Shown here one piece after another: positions 31,857 through 40,358 of a stretch of DNA of 40,377 nucleotides. A program made the position numbers and the translations under genes. Below the pieces are notes generated by a model that did not search any database, was not told the origin of the DNA, and saw only the letters and a list, made by a program, of their open reading frames with translations. Position 1 is the first letter of the stretch, and every line of letters begins with the position of its first letter. The DNA is from Rhodovulum sp. PH10. GTDB lineage: Bacteria > Pseudomonadota > Alphaproteobacteria > Rhizobiales > Xanthobacteraceae. Location: NCBI RefSeq assembly GCF_000293785.1, contig NZ_AKZI01000018.1:1-40377 (forward strand), in the 5' to 3' direction.

Positions 31857-33005
31857 TCACGTGCCCCGTCGCGGCCCGGTGTCGAGCCCGGCGTGGAGGA
31901 GGACCTTTCTCATCACGTTGGGGAACGCCTCGTCGGCGAGATCCGTTCGCGCGACCCAGCGCGCGCCGGGCGGCGCGACGCAGCCGTCCGGCACTGCCGC
32001 CACGTAGACGAGCAGCTCCAGCGGAAAATGCGTGAACACGTGCGTCACCACGCCCGGCACGCGGCGCCAATCCTTCTTCGAGAGACCGAGATCGGGCGCA
32101 TGCGACAGCGCATCGCGCTGCGAAAAATCGGCGGACCAGTCGGTGGTCGGCACCTCGGTCATGCCGCCGAGCAAGCCCTTTTCCGCCCGGGTGCGCACCA
32201 GCACGGCGCCGTCCGCCCGCACCACCACGAACGCGGCGCCGCGCCGTAAAATTCCCTCGCGCTTCGCCGTCTTCACCGGAAATTTTTCCGGATCGCTCCG
32301 CCTTCGGGCAACACACGGATCGCTCCACGGGCACAGCGCACAGGCCGGATTCTTGGGCGTGCAGATCGTCGCGCCGAGATCCATCAAGGCCTGCGCGAAG
32401 TCGCCGGCTCTTTCGGGCGGCTCCAGCGCCTCCGCCAGCGCCCGCACCTTCGGCTTGGCGCCCGGCAGGGGCTCGGCGAGCGCGTGCAGGCGCGTCACCA
32501 CCCGCTCCACATTGCCGTCGACCGGCACCACCGCGACGTCGAAGGCGATCGCCGCGATCGCGTTCGACGTGTAGTCGCCGATGCCGGGCAAATCCTTCAG
32601 CTCCGCCACCGTCCCCGGAAATCGTCCGCCGTGCCGCTCCACCACCGCCTTGGCACAGGCATGAAGATTGCGGGCGCGGGCGTAATAGCCGAGCCCGGCC
32701 CACAGCCGGAGCACGTCGTCGAGATTTGCCCGCGCGAGGTCGGCAACCGTCGGGAAGCGCGCCATGAAGGTCGCGAAATAGGGCGCCACCGCCTTCACGG
32801 TGGTCTGCTGCAGCATGATCTCCGACAGCCACACGGCATAGGGGTCGGCGCGCCGGCCGGGCGGCGCCCGCCACGGCAGCACCCGGCGGTGGCGGTCGTA
32901 CCAGGCGAGCAGGTCGTCGCACGAGGCACGCGGCGCGCAGGGGGCGCGCGGGGCACGCGGGGCAGAGGTCGGCTTTCGCGGGGCGCGTGGCGCTGCTAGG
33001 GTCAT
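31857..33005 (-). CDS. mutY: Adenine DNA glycosylase MutY
   Basis: 382 residues. It removes adenine mispaired with 8-oxoguanine, preventing G to T mutations. The catalytic Glu62 is in WLSEIMLQQTTV, the helix-hairpin-helix is LPGIGDYTSNAIAAIAFD (139-156), and the catalytic Asp163 is in VPVDGNVERV. The iron-sulfur loop is complete (Cys215, 222, 225 and 231: C-x6-C-x2-C-x5-C). The C-terminal NUDIX-like domain that recognises 8-oxoG is present (VVTHVFTHFPLELLVYV, with Thr where E. coli has Ser in FSHF). The first 28 residues are an unusual Ala/Pro/Arg repeat (APRAPRKPTSAPRAPRAP), likely disordered. The start ATG (33003-33005) faces the divergent DUF721 start 27 nt away. Confidence 0.94.
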   Translation of the reverse strand: MTLAAPRAPRKPTSAPRAPRAPCAPRASCDDLLAWYDRHRRVLPWRAPPGRRADPYAVWLSEIMLQQTTVKAVAPYFATFMARFPTVADLARANLDDVLRLWAGLGYYARARNLHACAKAVVERHGGRFPGTVAELKDLPGIGDYTSNAIAAIAFDVAVVPVDGNVERVVTRLHALAEPLPGAKPKVRALAEALEPPERAGDFAQALMDLGATICTPKNPACALCPWSDPCVARRRSDPEKFPVKTAKREGILRRGAAFVVVRADGAVLVRTRAEKGLLGGMTEVPTTDWSADFSQRDALSHAPDLGLSKKDWRRVPGVVTHVFTHFPLELLVYVAAVPDGCVAPPGARWVARTDLADEAFPNVMRKVLLHAGLDTGPRRGT

Positions 33006-33032
33006 CGTCTCCCTCTGGCAGAGCCGCACGCC

Positions 33033-33512
33033 ATGAACAAGCCGGTCCGCTTCCGTGCCCGCCCGCTCGCCGACCTGGTCGGCCCGTGCGTCGCCACCGC
33101 GTTCGCCCGGCGCGGTTTTGCCTCGACCGAGCTCGTCACCCACTGGGAGGACATCGTCGGCGCCGAGATCGCCGGCCTCGCCGAGCCGATGAAGATCGAG
33201 TGGCCGCGCCGCCGCGAAGGCGAGGAGCAGGCCCCGGCGACCCTGGTGCTGCGGGTCGAGGGGCCGGCGGCGATCGAGATCCAGCACCTCGCGGGTGCGA
33301 TCGTCGCCCGCATCAACCAGTTCTTCGGCTGGCCGGCGGTCGCCCGCATCGCGCTGCGCCAGGCGCCGCTGCAGCGCCGCGCCAAGGCGAAGCCGCGCCG
33401 GCGGATCGACCCGGCCGCCATTGCGCGCGAAAGCGCAGCGCTCGGCGGCATCGCCGACGAGGGGTTGCGGGCGGCCTTGGCAAAGCTCGGCGCCGCGGTG
33501 AAGAGCCGGTAA
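33033..33512 (+). CDS. DUF721 (DciA-like) domain protein
   Basis: 159 residues. The core VGPCVATAFARRGFASTELVTHWEDIVGAEIAGLAEP (about 16-52) is the DUF721 signature, with the W-x-x-I/V-V-G-x-x-I/L-A pattern. This fold is shared with DciA, the ancestral bacterial helicase loader that binds DnaB and DNA; whether this alphaproteobacterial form loads helicase is inference. A basic segment (residues ~108-130, RRAKAKPRRRIDP) could bind nucleic acid. It starts 27 nt from the divergent mutY start, so the two promoters must overlap each other and their coding ends. In alphaproteobacteria it commonly lies between mutY and a dsbA-family gene, as here. Confidence 0.85.
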   Translation: MNKPVRFRARPLADLVGPCVATAFARRGFASTELVTHWEDIVGAEIAGLAEPMKIEWPRRREGEEQAPATLVLRVEGPAAIEIQHLAGAIVARINQFFGWPAVARIALRQAPLQRRAKAKPRRRIDPAAIARESAALGGIADEGLRAALAKLGAAVKSR

Positions 33513-33666
33513 CGAAGCACCTCACCGGCAGCGCGGCACCGTTCGCTCGCGCGGCCGTGAAAGCGGCAAAAACGCCACAAAGGCCGGGATTGTTGCGCGC
33601 ATGGACCAAACCCGCTAGCGGACGTCCGACCGAGACCCCTGCCTCCACAGCCCCGAGAGGATCACC

Positions 33667-34311
33667 GTGCCCGTCACCCGCCGCGAACTCGTCATCAGTG
33701 CTTCCTGCCTCGCGCTCGTCGCGGCGATCGGCCTGCCGATGCCGGCGCACGCCGAGGACGACGTCGACATGGCGAAGGTTTTGGAGCCGAGCCCGCTCGG
33801 CGACATCGCGCTCGGCAAGAAGGATGCCCCGGTCACCATCGTCGAATACGCCTCGATGACCTGTGGTCACTGCGGCCACTTCACCAACGACGTGCTGCCG
33901 ATCGTCAAGGAAAAGTATATCGACACCGGCAAGGTGCGCTACATCCTGCGCGACTTCCCGCTCGACAACGTCGCCGCGGCGATCACCCTGCTGGCGCGCT
34001 GCCAGGGCGGCGAGAAATATTATCCGATGGTCGAGATGTTCTTCCAGCAACAGAAGAACTGGATCACCGCCAAGGACATGAAGGGGGCGATCTTCAACCT
34101 CGCCAAGCAGGCGGGCTTCACCCAGGAATCGTTCGAGGCCTGCATCGGCGACCAGAAGCTGCTCGACGAGGTGCAGGCGGTGCGCGACCGCGCCGCCAAG
34201 GAGTTCGGGGTGAACTCGACGCCGACCTTCTTCATCAATGGCGAGCGAATCGTCGGCGCCCTGCCGGCCGAGGAGTTCACCAAGATCATCGACAAGCACC
34301 TCCAGGCGTGA
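33667..34311 (+). CDS. DsbA-family thiol:disulfide oxidoreductase
   Basis: 214 residues. A signal peptide (basic start VTRRELV, then SASCLALVAAIGL, ending about AHA at residue 29) exports it to the periplasm. The thioredoxin fold carries the active site CGHC (Cys66-Cys69, ASMTCGHCGHF), an inserted helical domain, and the cis-proline loop STPTFFING. It probably oxidises or isomerises disulfides in exported proteins. The VEYASMTCGHCGHFTNDVLP context matches the DsbA/BdbD-like proteins found before smc in Hyphomicrobiales. The GTG start (33667) has GAGAGGATC just upstream. It ends at a strong terminator, so it is not co-transcribed with smc. Confidence 0.92.
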   Translation: MPVTRRELVISASCLALVAAIGLPMPAHAEDDVDMAKVLEPSPLGDIALGKKDAPVTIVEYASMTCGHCGHFTNDVLPIVKEKYIDTGKVRYILRDFPLDNVAAAITLLARCQGGEKYYPMVEMFFQQQKNWITAKDMKGAIFNLAKQAGFTQESFEACIGDQKLLDEVQAVRDRAAKEFGVNSTPTFFINGERIVGALPAEEFTKIIDKHLQA

Positions 34312-34336
34312 CGGCCAAAAACCACCACCGAGACGT

Positions 34337-34375
34337 GCCGGGGCGGGTCGAAAAGGCCCGCCCCGGCGGCGTTTT
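34337..34375 (+). terminator. Terminator of the dsbA-family gene
   Basis: GCCGGGGCGGG (34337-34347) pairs perfectly with CCCGCCCCGGC (34357-34367), an 11-bp stem with a 9-nt loop, then GGCGTTTT to 34375. It lies 26 nt after the stop. The rest of 34376-34597 has no gene; the smc promoter must be there. Confidence 0.78.
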
Positions 34376-34597
34376 ACGGGAGATCGACGCGATTTCGCGA
34401 GAGACAAAGGTCTGGACAAGCCGGGCCCGGCTGTTGCGTTCGCCGGAAATCGCTCCATTCTCCGCCGCCATGCGGCAGACCTCGACCACTCCGACCCGGC
34501 GCCCCGCCCCGCTCGGCCCCGCTCCGCTCGGCATCGTGCCGCGCGCGGCGGCCGGCGCGCCGGCGCCTCGTGCCCGGCGTCCGGAGGCGTGCCCGCG

Positions 34598-37500
34598 ATG
34601 AAGTTCCAGCGTCTGCGCCTCGTCGGCTTCAAGACCTTCGTCGAGCCGACCGACTTCATGATCGAGCCGGGGCTGACCGGCGTGGTCGGGCCGAACGGCT
34701 GCGGCAAGTCGAACCTCGTCGAGGCGATGCGCTGGGTGATGGGCGAGGCCTCGCACAAGGCGATGCGCGCCGCCGACATGAACGACGTCATCTTCTCGGG
34801 CAACCAGAAGCGGCCGGCGCGCAACACCGCCGAGGTCTCGATCCTGATCGACAACACGGCGCGCACCGCCCCCGCCCAGTTCAACGGCGACGACCAGCTC
34901 GAGGTGTCGCGCCGCATCGAACGCGAGCAGGGCTCGACCTACCGGGTCAACGGCCGCGAGGTGCGCGCGCGCGACGTGCAGATTTTGTTCGCCGACGCCT
35001 CGTCCGGCTCGCGCTCGCCGGCGATGGTGCATCAGGGCCGCATCGGCGAGATCATCCAGGCAAAGCCCGAGCAGCGCCGGCGCGTGCTCGAGGAGGCGGC
35101 CGGCATCTCCGGCCTGCACGCCCGCCGCCACGAGGCGGAGCTGCGGCTGCGCGCCGCCGAGCAGAACCTGCTCCGGCTCGAGGACGTGATCGGCCAGCTC
35201 GGCGGGCAGATCGAGTCGCTCAAGCGCCAGGCCCGCCAGGCGGTGCGCTACAAGGCCTTGTCCGGCCATGTCCGCAAGGCCGAGGCCACGCTGTTTCACG
35301 TCCGCTGGCGCAAGGCCGGCGAGGAGGTCGCCGCCGCCGCCCGCGCCCAGGAGGCGAGCGTGCGCGAGGTCGCCGAGCGCACCGCCGTGCAGGCGGACGC
35401 CGCCACCCGCCAGGGCCACGCCTTCGCCTCGCTGCCGGCGCTGCGCGAGGCCGAGGCCAAGGCCGCCGCCGCGCTGCAGCGCCTCGTCTCCGCCCGCGAT
35501 CTGCTCACACGTGAGGAAGCGCGCGCCGCCGAGCGCACCGCCGAGCTCGACCGCCGCATCCAGCAGATCGCCGTCGACCGCGACCGCGAGGCGCAGATGC
35601 TGGCCGACGCCGACGGCACCATGGCCCGGCTCGCCGCCGAGCGCGAAACGCTCGAGGAAGAGCTTGCGGCCGGCGAGGAGCGCCGCTTCGCGGTCGAGGA
35701 GAAGGTCGCCGAGGCCGGCGCCGCGGTCGCCGAGACCGAGCAAAAACTCGCCGCGCTCACCGCCGCGCTCGCCGAGATCGGCGCGAAACGCCGGGCGCTC
35801 GAAGGCGCGATGCGCTCCAACAGCGAGCGCGCCGCCCGCACCGAGCAGGAACTCGCCGGCGTCACCGCCGAGCTCGACCGGATGATGGCGGACGCGAACG
35901 AGGCGGTCGACCTCGAGGGGCTCGCCGAGGCCGCCGAGATCGCCCAGGAGGCGCTCGCCGAAGCCGAGGCGGCCTCGGTGCGCGCGGAAGCCGCGCATTC
36001 CGGCGCCCGCCAGGCGCTCGACGTCGCCCGCCAGCCGCTCGCCGAGGCCGAGCGCCGGGTCAACCGGCTGGAGACCGAGGCGAAGACGCTCGCCAAGGTT
36101 CTGCACGTCGAGGCGACCCAGATGTGGCCGCCGGTGATCGACCTGATCACCGTCGACAAGGGCTTCGAGACGGCGCTCGGCGCCGCGCTCGGCGACGACC
36201 TCGACGCCCCGGTGGAGGCCTCCGCGCCGATCCGCTGGACTCTTTCCGAGGGGTCCGGCGACGACCCGGCACTGCCGGCGGGAATCGATTCGCTCGGCGC
36301 GCACGTGTCGAAGGCGCCGCCAGAACTCGCCCGCCGCCTCGCCCAGATCGGCGTCGTCGCGCGCGACGACGGCCCGCGCCTCGCAAAGCTCCTGAAGCCC
36401 GGCCAGCGCCTCGTCACCCCGGACGGCGATCTTTGGCGCTGGGACGGGTTCGCGGTCGCCGCCCACGCGCCGACCGGCGCCGCCCGGAGGCTCGCCGAAA
36501 GGAACCGCCTCGCCGACATCGAAGGCGAGCTGGCCGCCGCCCGCGAAGAGCTGGAGACCCGCCGCGAGGCCGCCGAGGCGGCCAGGCAGGAGGTGGCGGA
36601 GGCCGCCGCCGCCGAGCAGGCCGCCCGCGAGGCGCGGCGCCAGCAGCAGCGCGCCGCCCAGGACGCGCGCGACCGCCAGGCCGCCGCCGAGCGCGAGATG
36701 GGCCGGCTCACCGCCCGGCGCGCCGGGCTGGTGGAAGCGCAGTCGCGCCTCGCCGCCTCGCGCGACGAGGCCCGTGCCGCAGCCGAGGAGGCCGCCGCCG
36801 CGCTCGAGGAGCTCGCCCCCTCCGACGAGCTGGAGGCCGAGCTGGCCGAGGTCCAGGCAAAAGTCTCCGGCGAGCGGACGACGCTCGCGGAAGCCCGCGC
36901 CGCCGCCCAGGCGCTCGCCCGCGAGATCGACCTCACCACCCGCCGGCTGACCGGCGTCGCCACCGACATCGCCGCCTGGGAGACCCGCAAGGGCAGCGCC
37001 GGCGAGCAGATCGAGACGCTCGCCGCCCGCCTCGCCGAGGCGACCGAGGAGCGCGAGGGGCTCGCCGAGGCGCCCGCCCAGTTCGCACTGAAGCGCCGCG
37101 CGCTGATCGGCGAGATCGAGGCGGCGGAGGCCGAGCGCCGCGAGGCCGCCGATGCGCTGGCCGCCGCGGAGACCGCGCTCGCCGACGCCGACCGCGCCGA
37201 CAAGGCCGCGCGCGACGCGATGAGCGCCGCCCGCGAGAGCGCGGTGCGCGCCGAGGAGCGCCACGAGGCGGCCAAGCGCCGGCTCGCCGAGGTCGCCCGC
37301 GAGATCCAGGAGGTGCTCGAGGTTCAGCCCGACGCCCTGCCGGCGCTCGCGGAAATCACGCCCGACGCCGCCCTGCCCGACCCTGCCGAGATCGAGGCAA
37401 AGCTCGAGCGGCTGCGCCGCGAGCGCGAGCGGCTCGGCGCCGTCAACCTGCGCGCCGACGACGAGCTGAACGAGGTCGAGCAGCAGCACGGCACGCTGAC

Positions 37501-38059
37501 CTCCGAGCGCGAGGACTTGACCGCCGCCATCAAGCGGCTGCGCCAGGGCATCCAGAGCCTCAACAAGGAGGCGCGCGACCGTTTGCTCGCCTCGTTCGAG
37601 GTGGTCAACGAGCACTTCAAGCGGCTGTTCACCACGCTGTTCGGCGGCGGCACGGCCGAGCTTCAGCTCACCGAGAGCGAGGACCCGCTGGAAGCCGGCC
37701 TCGACATTCTGGCAAAGCCGCCCGGCAAGAAGCCGGCGACGCTGTCGCTCCTCTCGGGCGGCGAGCAGGCCTTGACCGCGATGGCGCTGATCTTCGCGGT
37801 GTTCTTGACCAATCCGGCGCCGATCTGCGTGCTCGACGAGGTCGACGCCCCGCTCGACGACCACAATGTCGACCGCTTCTGCGACCTGCTCGTCGAGATG
37901 ACCAAGTCGACCGAGACCCGCTTCGTGATCATCACCCACAACCCGATCACGATGGCGCGGATGAACCGGCTGTTCGGCGTCACCATGGCCGAGCGCGGCG
38001 TCTCGCAGCTGGTGTCGGTCGATCTCGAGGAAGCGGTCAAGTTCCAGGAAGCGGTCTGA
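34598..38059 (+). CDS. smc: Chromosome segregation ATPase SMC
   Basis: 1153 residues. SMC dimers with ScpA/ScpB extrude DNA loops and organise the newly replicated origin. The N-terminal ATPase half has Walker A GPNGCGKSN (residues 31-39). The C-terminal half has the signature LSGGEQALTAMALIFAV (about 1051) and Walker B ICVLDEVDAPLDDHN (about 1076). Two long coiled coils, made almost entirely of Ala, Glu and Arg, run from about 160 to 500 and 640 to 980. The hinge (about 507-628, with QMWPPVIDLITVDKGFETALGAAL) is recognisable. I chose ATG 34598 because it starts directly at MKFQRLRLVGFKTF and has CGGAGG about 10 nt upstream. The GC-rich third positions make very long antisense frames, which are not genes. 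Confidence 0.97.
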   Translation: MKFQRLRLVGFKTFVEPTDFMIEPGLTGVVGPNGCGKSNLVEAMRWVMGEASHKAMRAADMNDVIFSGNQKRPARNTAEVSILIDNTARTAPAQFNGDDQLEVSRRIEREQGSTYRVNGREVRARDVQILFADASSGSRSPAMVHQGRIGEIIQAKPEQRRRVLEEAAGISGLHARRHEAELRLRAAEQNLLRLEDVIGQLGGQIESLKRQARQAVRYKALSGHVRKAEATLFHVRWRKAGEEVAAAARAQEASVREVAERTAVQADAATRQGHAFASLPALREAEAKAAAALQRLVSARDLLTREEARAAERTAELDRRIQQIAVDRDREAQMLADADGTMARLAAERETLEEELAAGEERRFAVEEKVAEAGAAVAETEQKLAALTAALAEIGAKRRALEGAMRSNSERAARTEQELAGVTAELDRMMADANEAVDLEGLAEAAEIAQEALAEAEAASVRAEAAHSGARQALDVARQPLAEAERRVNRLETEAKTLAKVLHVEATQMWPPVIDLITVDKGFETALGAALGDDLDAPVEASAPIRWTLSEGSGDDPALPAGIDSLGAHVSKAPPELARRLAQIGVVARDDGPRLAKLLKPGQRLVTPDGDLWRWDGFAVAAHAPTGAARRLAERNRLADIEGELAAAREELETRREAAEAARQEVAEAAAAEQAAREARRQQQRAAQDARDRQAAAEREMGRLTARRAGLVEAQSRLAASRDEARAAAEEAAAALEELAPSDELEAELAEVQAKVSGERTTLAEARAAAQALAREIDLTTRRLTGVATDIAAWETRKGSAGEQIETLAARLAEATEEREGLAEAPAQFALKRRALIGEIEAAEAERREAADALAAAETALADADRADKAARDAMSAARESAVRAEERHEAAKRRLAEVAREIQEVLEVQPDALPALAEITPDAALPDPAEIEAKLERLRRERERLGAVNLRADDELNEVEQQHGTLTSEREDLTAAIKRLRQGIQSLNKEARDRLLASFEVVNEHFKRLFTTLFGGGTAELQLTESEDPLEAGLDILAKPPGKKPATLSLLSGGEQALTAMALIFAVFLTNPAPICVLDEVDAPLDDHNVDRFCDLLVEMTKSTETRFVIITHNPITMARMNRLFGVTMAERGVSQLVSVDLEEAVKFQEAV

Positions 38060-38227
38060 CCGTCGGGTCCCGCACGGACGAAATCTCCTTTTCCGGCAAG
38101 TCTCGCGCCGCGATCGCCGTCCGCGACGGTGGTATCGCGATTGTGAACGCACCTCTGCGGCCTGGTTCTGTGTCCGGCCGTTTTCCACGGCCTATGTTGC
38201 TCGTGGCGACGGACAAAGGAGAGCAAG

Positions 38228-38890
38228 ATGCGAGCGATGACGATCGGGAGGAGCGGCCGGCTGGCGATCGCGGCGGTTGCCGCCCTGGCGGCGGTGGCGT
38301 TCAGCGTTCCGGCGGAAGCGCAGCGCGGCCGGGGCGGGCCGGGCTTCTCGGCCGGTGCGCGCGGCTTCGGTGGCGGCGGCGCCCGGTTCGGTGGCGGCGG
38401 CGCCCGGTTCGGCGGTGGCGGCCCGCGCTTCGGTGCGGCGCCGCGAATGGGCGGTGGCGCCAGGTTCGGTGCAGGTCCGCGCTTCGGTGCAGGTCCGCGA
38501 TTCGGTGCCGGTCCCCGCTTCGGCGCAGGTCCTCGCTTCGGCGGCGGACCGCGCTTCGTCGGCGCGCGCGTCGGCGGGCCGCGCTTCGCCGGACCGCGCT
38601 TCGCCGGCAGGCCGGGCTGGCGTGGTCCCGGCTGGCGCGGGCCGCGTCCGGGGTGGCGCGGGCCGGGCTGGTACGGTGGCCCGCGGTGGCGGCATCGGCG
38701 CTACTGGGCGGGACCGTTCATCGCCGCCCCGCTGATCGGCGCCGCCTGGGGCGCGAGCTATTACGGCTACGACACCGGCTATCACGGCACGTGCTGGCGC
38801 TGGCGGCCGACCCCGTGGGGCTGGCAGCGCGTGAACGTGTGCGGCTATCCGGGATATGCCGGCTATTACGGCTATGGCGCGCCGTGGTGA
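38228..38890 (+). CDS. Secreted Gly/Arg/Phe-rich repeat protein
   Basis: 220 residues. The signal peptide (basic MRAMTIGRSGRL, then AIAAVAALAAVAFSVPAEA) is followed by low-complexity sequence. First comes GGGGARFGGGGARF, then about five tandem FGAGPR units (18-bp DNA repeats near 38464-38550), then GPRFAG- and PGWRGP-type repeats. The C-terminal ~70 residues are aromatic: YWAGPFIAAPLIGAAWGAS, then YYGYDTGYHGTCWRW and WGWQRVNVCGYPGYAGYYGY. The two Cys (CWRW and VNVC) fit a small disulfide-bonded ending common to many Hyphomicrobiales exported proteins sometimes named sulfur-globule-like. Function is unknown; an envelope or matrix role is a guess. A good Shine-Dalgarno (AAAGGAGAG) precedes ATG 38228. 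Confidence 0.8.
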   Translation: MRAMTIGRSGRLAIAAVAALAAVAFSVPAEAQRGRGGPGFSAGARGFGGGGARFGGGGARFGGGGPRFGAAPRMGGGARFGAGPRFGAGPRFGAGPRFGAGPRFGGGPRFVGARVGGPRFAGPRFAGRPGWRGPGWRGPRPGWRGPGWYGGPRWRHRRYWAGPFIAAPLIGAAWGASYYGYDTGYHGTCWRWRPTPWGWQRVNVCGYPGYAGYYGYGAPW

Positions 38891-38936
38891 GCGTTCCGGG
38901 CATCCGGCACGCCGGAGACCCGACACTCGCTCGTGG

Positions 38937-38969
38937 CAAAAACCCCGCCGCCCTCAGCGCGGCGGGGTT
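38937..38969 (-). terminator. Terminator of folC overlapping its stop codon
   Basis: AACCCCGCCGC (38941-38951) pairs perfectly with GCGGCGGGGTT (38959-38969) around a 7-nt loop. On the minus strand a U-run follows (A-run from 38938 on the plus strand). The folC TGA (38954-38956) is in the loop. Confidence 0.88.
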
Positions 38970-40270
38970 CCGTTGAGCCGAAGCACCTCGCCGGCGAGAT
39001 AGAGCGAGCCGGTGATCAGGATCCGCGCGGCGGGCGCGAGGCCGAGCGCGCCGACCCGCACCAGCGCATCCTCGACGCTGCCCGCCACGTCCGCCGGCAG
39101 GCCGATGCTCCGCGACACCGCCGCGATCTCGTCCGCCGGCAGGGCCTTCTCCTGCGGGACCGGCACCGCGATCAGCCGCAGCGCGAGCCCGAGGAAATTC
39201 CGCAAGAAGCCGGCGACGTCCTTGGTCGACAGCATGCCGACCACCAGCACCAGCGGCCGCGACACCCGCTCCTCGAGGTCGCCGAGCGCCGCCGCGATCA
39301 TTCGTCCGCCATCGGCGTTGTGGCCGCCGTCGAGCCAAATCTCGGCGCCGTCCGGGGCGAGCAGCGGCAGGTTTCCGGTCGCGAGGCGCTGCATGCGCGC
39401 CGGCCATTCCGCCCGCACCAGGCCCTGCTCGAAGGCCGTGGCCGGCAGCGGCAGGCCACTCACGCGCAGCGCCGCGATCGCCGCCCCGGCATTGTCGACC
39501 TGATGGCGGCCGAACAGCCGCGGCGCCGGCAGATCGACCAGCCCGTCGGTGTCCTGATAGACGAGGCGCCCGCGCTCCTCGCCCGCCACCCAGTCCTGGC
39601 CCGCGACATGGAGCGGCGCGCCGACCCGCTCGGCGCGGTCGACCAGCACGTCGCGCACGACGTCGCCCTGGCGGGCGATCACCGCCGGCACCCCGCGCTT
39701 GAAGATGCCGGCCTTCTCGAGCGCGATCTTTTCCAGCGTGTCGCCGAGGAATTCGAGATGGTCCATCGAGACGGACGTCACCACGCTGGCGAGCGGGCTT
39801 TCCACCACATTGGTCGCGTCGAGCCTTCCGCCGAGCCCGACCTCGAGCAGCAGCACGTCGGCCGGATGCTTCGAGAACAGCAGGAACGCCGCCGCGGTCT
39901 CGATCTCGAACACGGTGATCGGCTGGCCGGCATTCGTGCGCTCGCACAGCTCGAGCGCCTCGATCAGCTCCTCGTCGGAGACCAGCACGCCGCCGCCCGC
40001 CCGGCCGAGCCGGAAGCGCTCGTTGATGCGCACCAGATTGGGCGAGGTGTAGACGTGCGCGGTGAGGCCCGCGGCCTCGACGATCGCCCGCATGAAGGCG
40101 ATGGTCGAGCCCTTGCCGTTGGTGCCGGCGACGTGGATCACCGGCGGCAGCCGCCGCTCGGGATTGCCGAGCGCGTCGAGCAGCCGCCGTACCCGGTCGA
40201 GCGTGAGGTCGATCCGGCGCGGATGCAGCGCCAGGAGACGCGGCAGGATTTGGTCGAACGAGGCGGTCAT
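38954..40270 (-). CDS. folC: Bifunctional folylpolyglutamate synthase/dihydrofolate synthase
   Basis: 438 residues. The enzyme adds glutamate to dihydropteroate and then to folates in the cytoplasm; it belongs to the Mur ligase superfamily. The P-loop is HVAGTNGKGST (residues 46-56), followed by HVYTSPNLVRINER (73-86). The Mg-binding region is LLLEVGLGGRLDATNVV, with TSVSMDHLEFLGDTLEKIALEKAGIFK carrying the carbamylated-Lys segment. The C-terminal domain begins near RMQRLATGNLPLL, and LDGGHNADGGR is the usual acceptor-domain motif. In many alphaproteobacteria accD precedes folC; here the upstream region to the window edge shows only a dispersed repeat, so accD would lie beyond the edge if present. 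The stop codon is inside the terminator loop. Confidence 0.95.
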   Translation of the reverse strand: MTASFDQILPRLLALHPRRIDLTLDRVRRLLDALGNPERRLPPVIHVAGTNGKGSTIAFMRAIVEAAGLTAHVYTSPNLVRINERFRLGRAGGGVLVSDEELIEALELCERTNAGQPITVFEIETAAAFLLFSKHPADVLLLEVGLGGRLDATNVVESPLASVVTSVSMDHLEFLGDTLEKIALEKAGIFKRGVPAVIARQGDVVRDVLVDRAERVGAPLHVAGQDWVAGEERGRLVYQDTDGLVDLPAPRLFGRHQVDNAGAAIAALRVSGLPLPATAFEQGLVRAEWPARMQRLATGNLPLLAPDGAEIWLDGGHNADGGRMIAAALGDLEERVSRPLVLVVGMLSTKDVAGFLRNFLGLALRLIAVPVPQEKALPADEIAAVSRSIGLPADVAGSVEDALVRVGALGLAPAARILITGSLYLAGEVLRLNGTPPR

Positions 40271-40311
40271 GACGGGGTGCCGCTTCTTATACGAACGGCG
40301 ACAGAGTCCGA

Positions 40312-40358
40312 CCTCGTCCTGAGGAGCGCTCCGTAGGAGTGCGTCTCGAAGGGCGAGG
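40312..40358. repeat. Dispersed palindrome of bradyrhizobial type
   Basis: It begins CCTCGTCCTGAGGAGCG and ends CGTCTCGAAGGGCGAGG; the outer arms CCTCGTCCT and GGGCGAGG pair with a few mismatches. This is the form CCTCATCCTGAGGAG...TCTCGAAGGATGAGG found many times between genes in Bradyrhizobium and relatives. It continues towards the window edge (ACGGTGCGGGCCTCATC). Confidence 0.7.

Noticed and set aside
34286-38188. Long open frame antisense to smc
   Set aside because: It mirrors the SMC coiled-coil composition (Leu/Gly/Arg runs), spans intergenic sequence at both ends and shows no domain.
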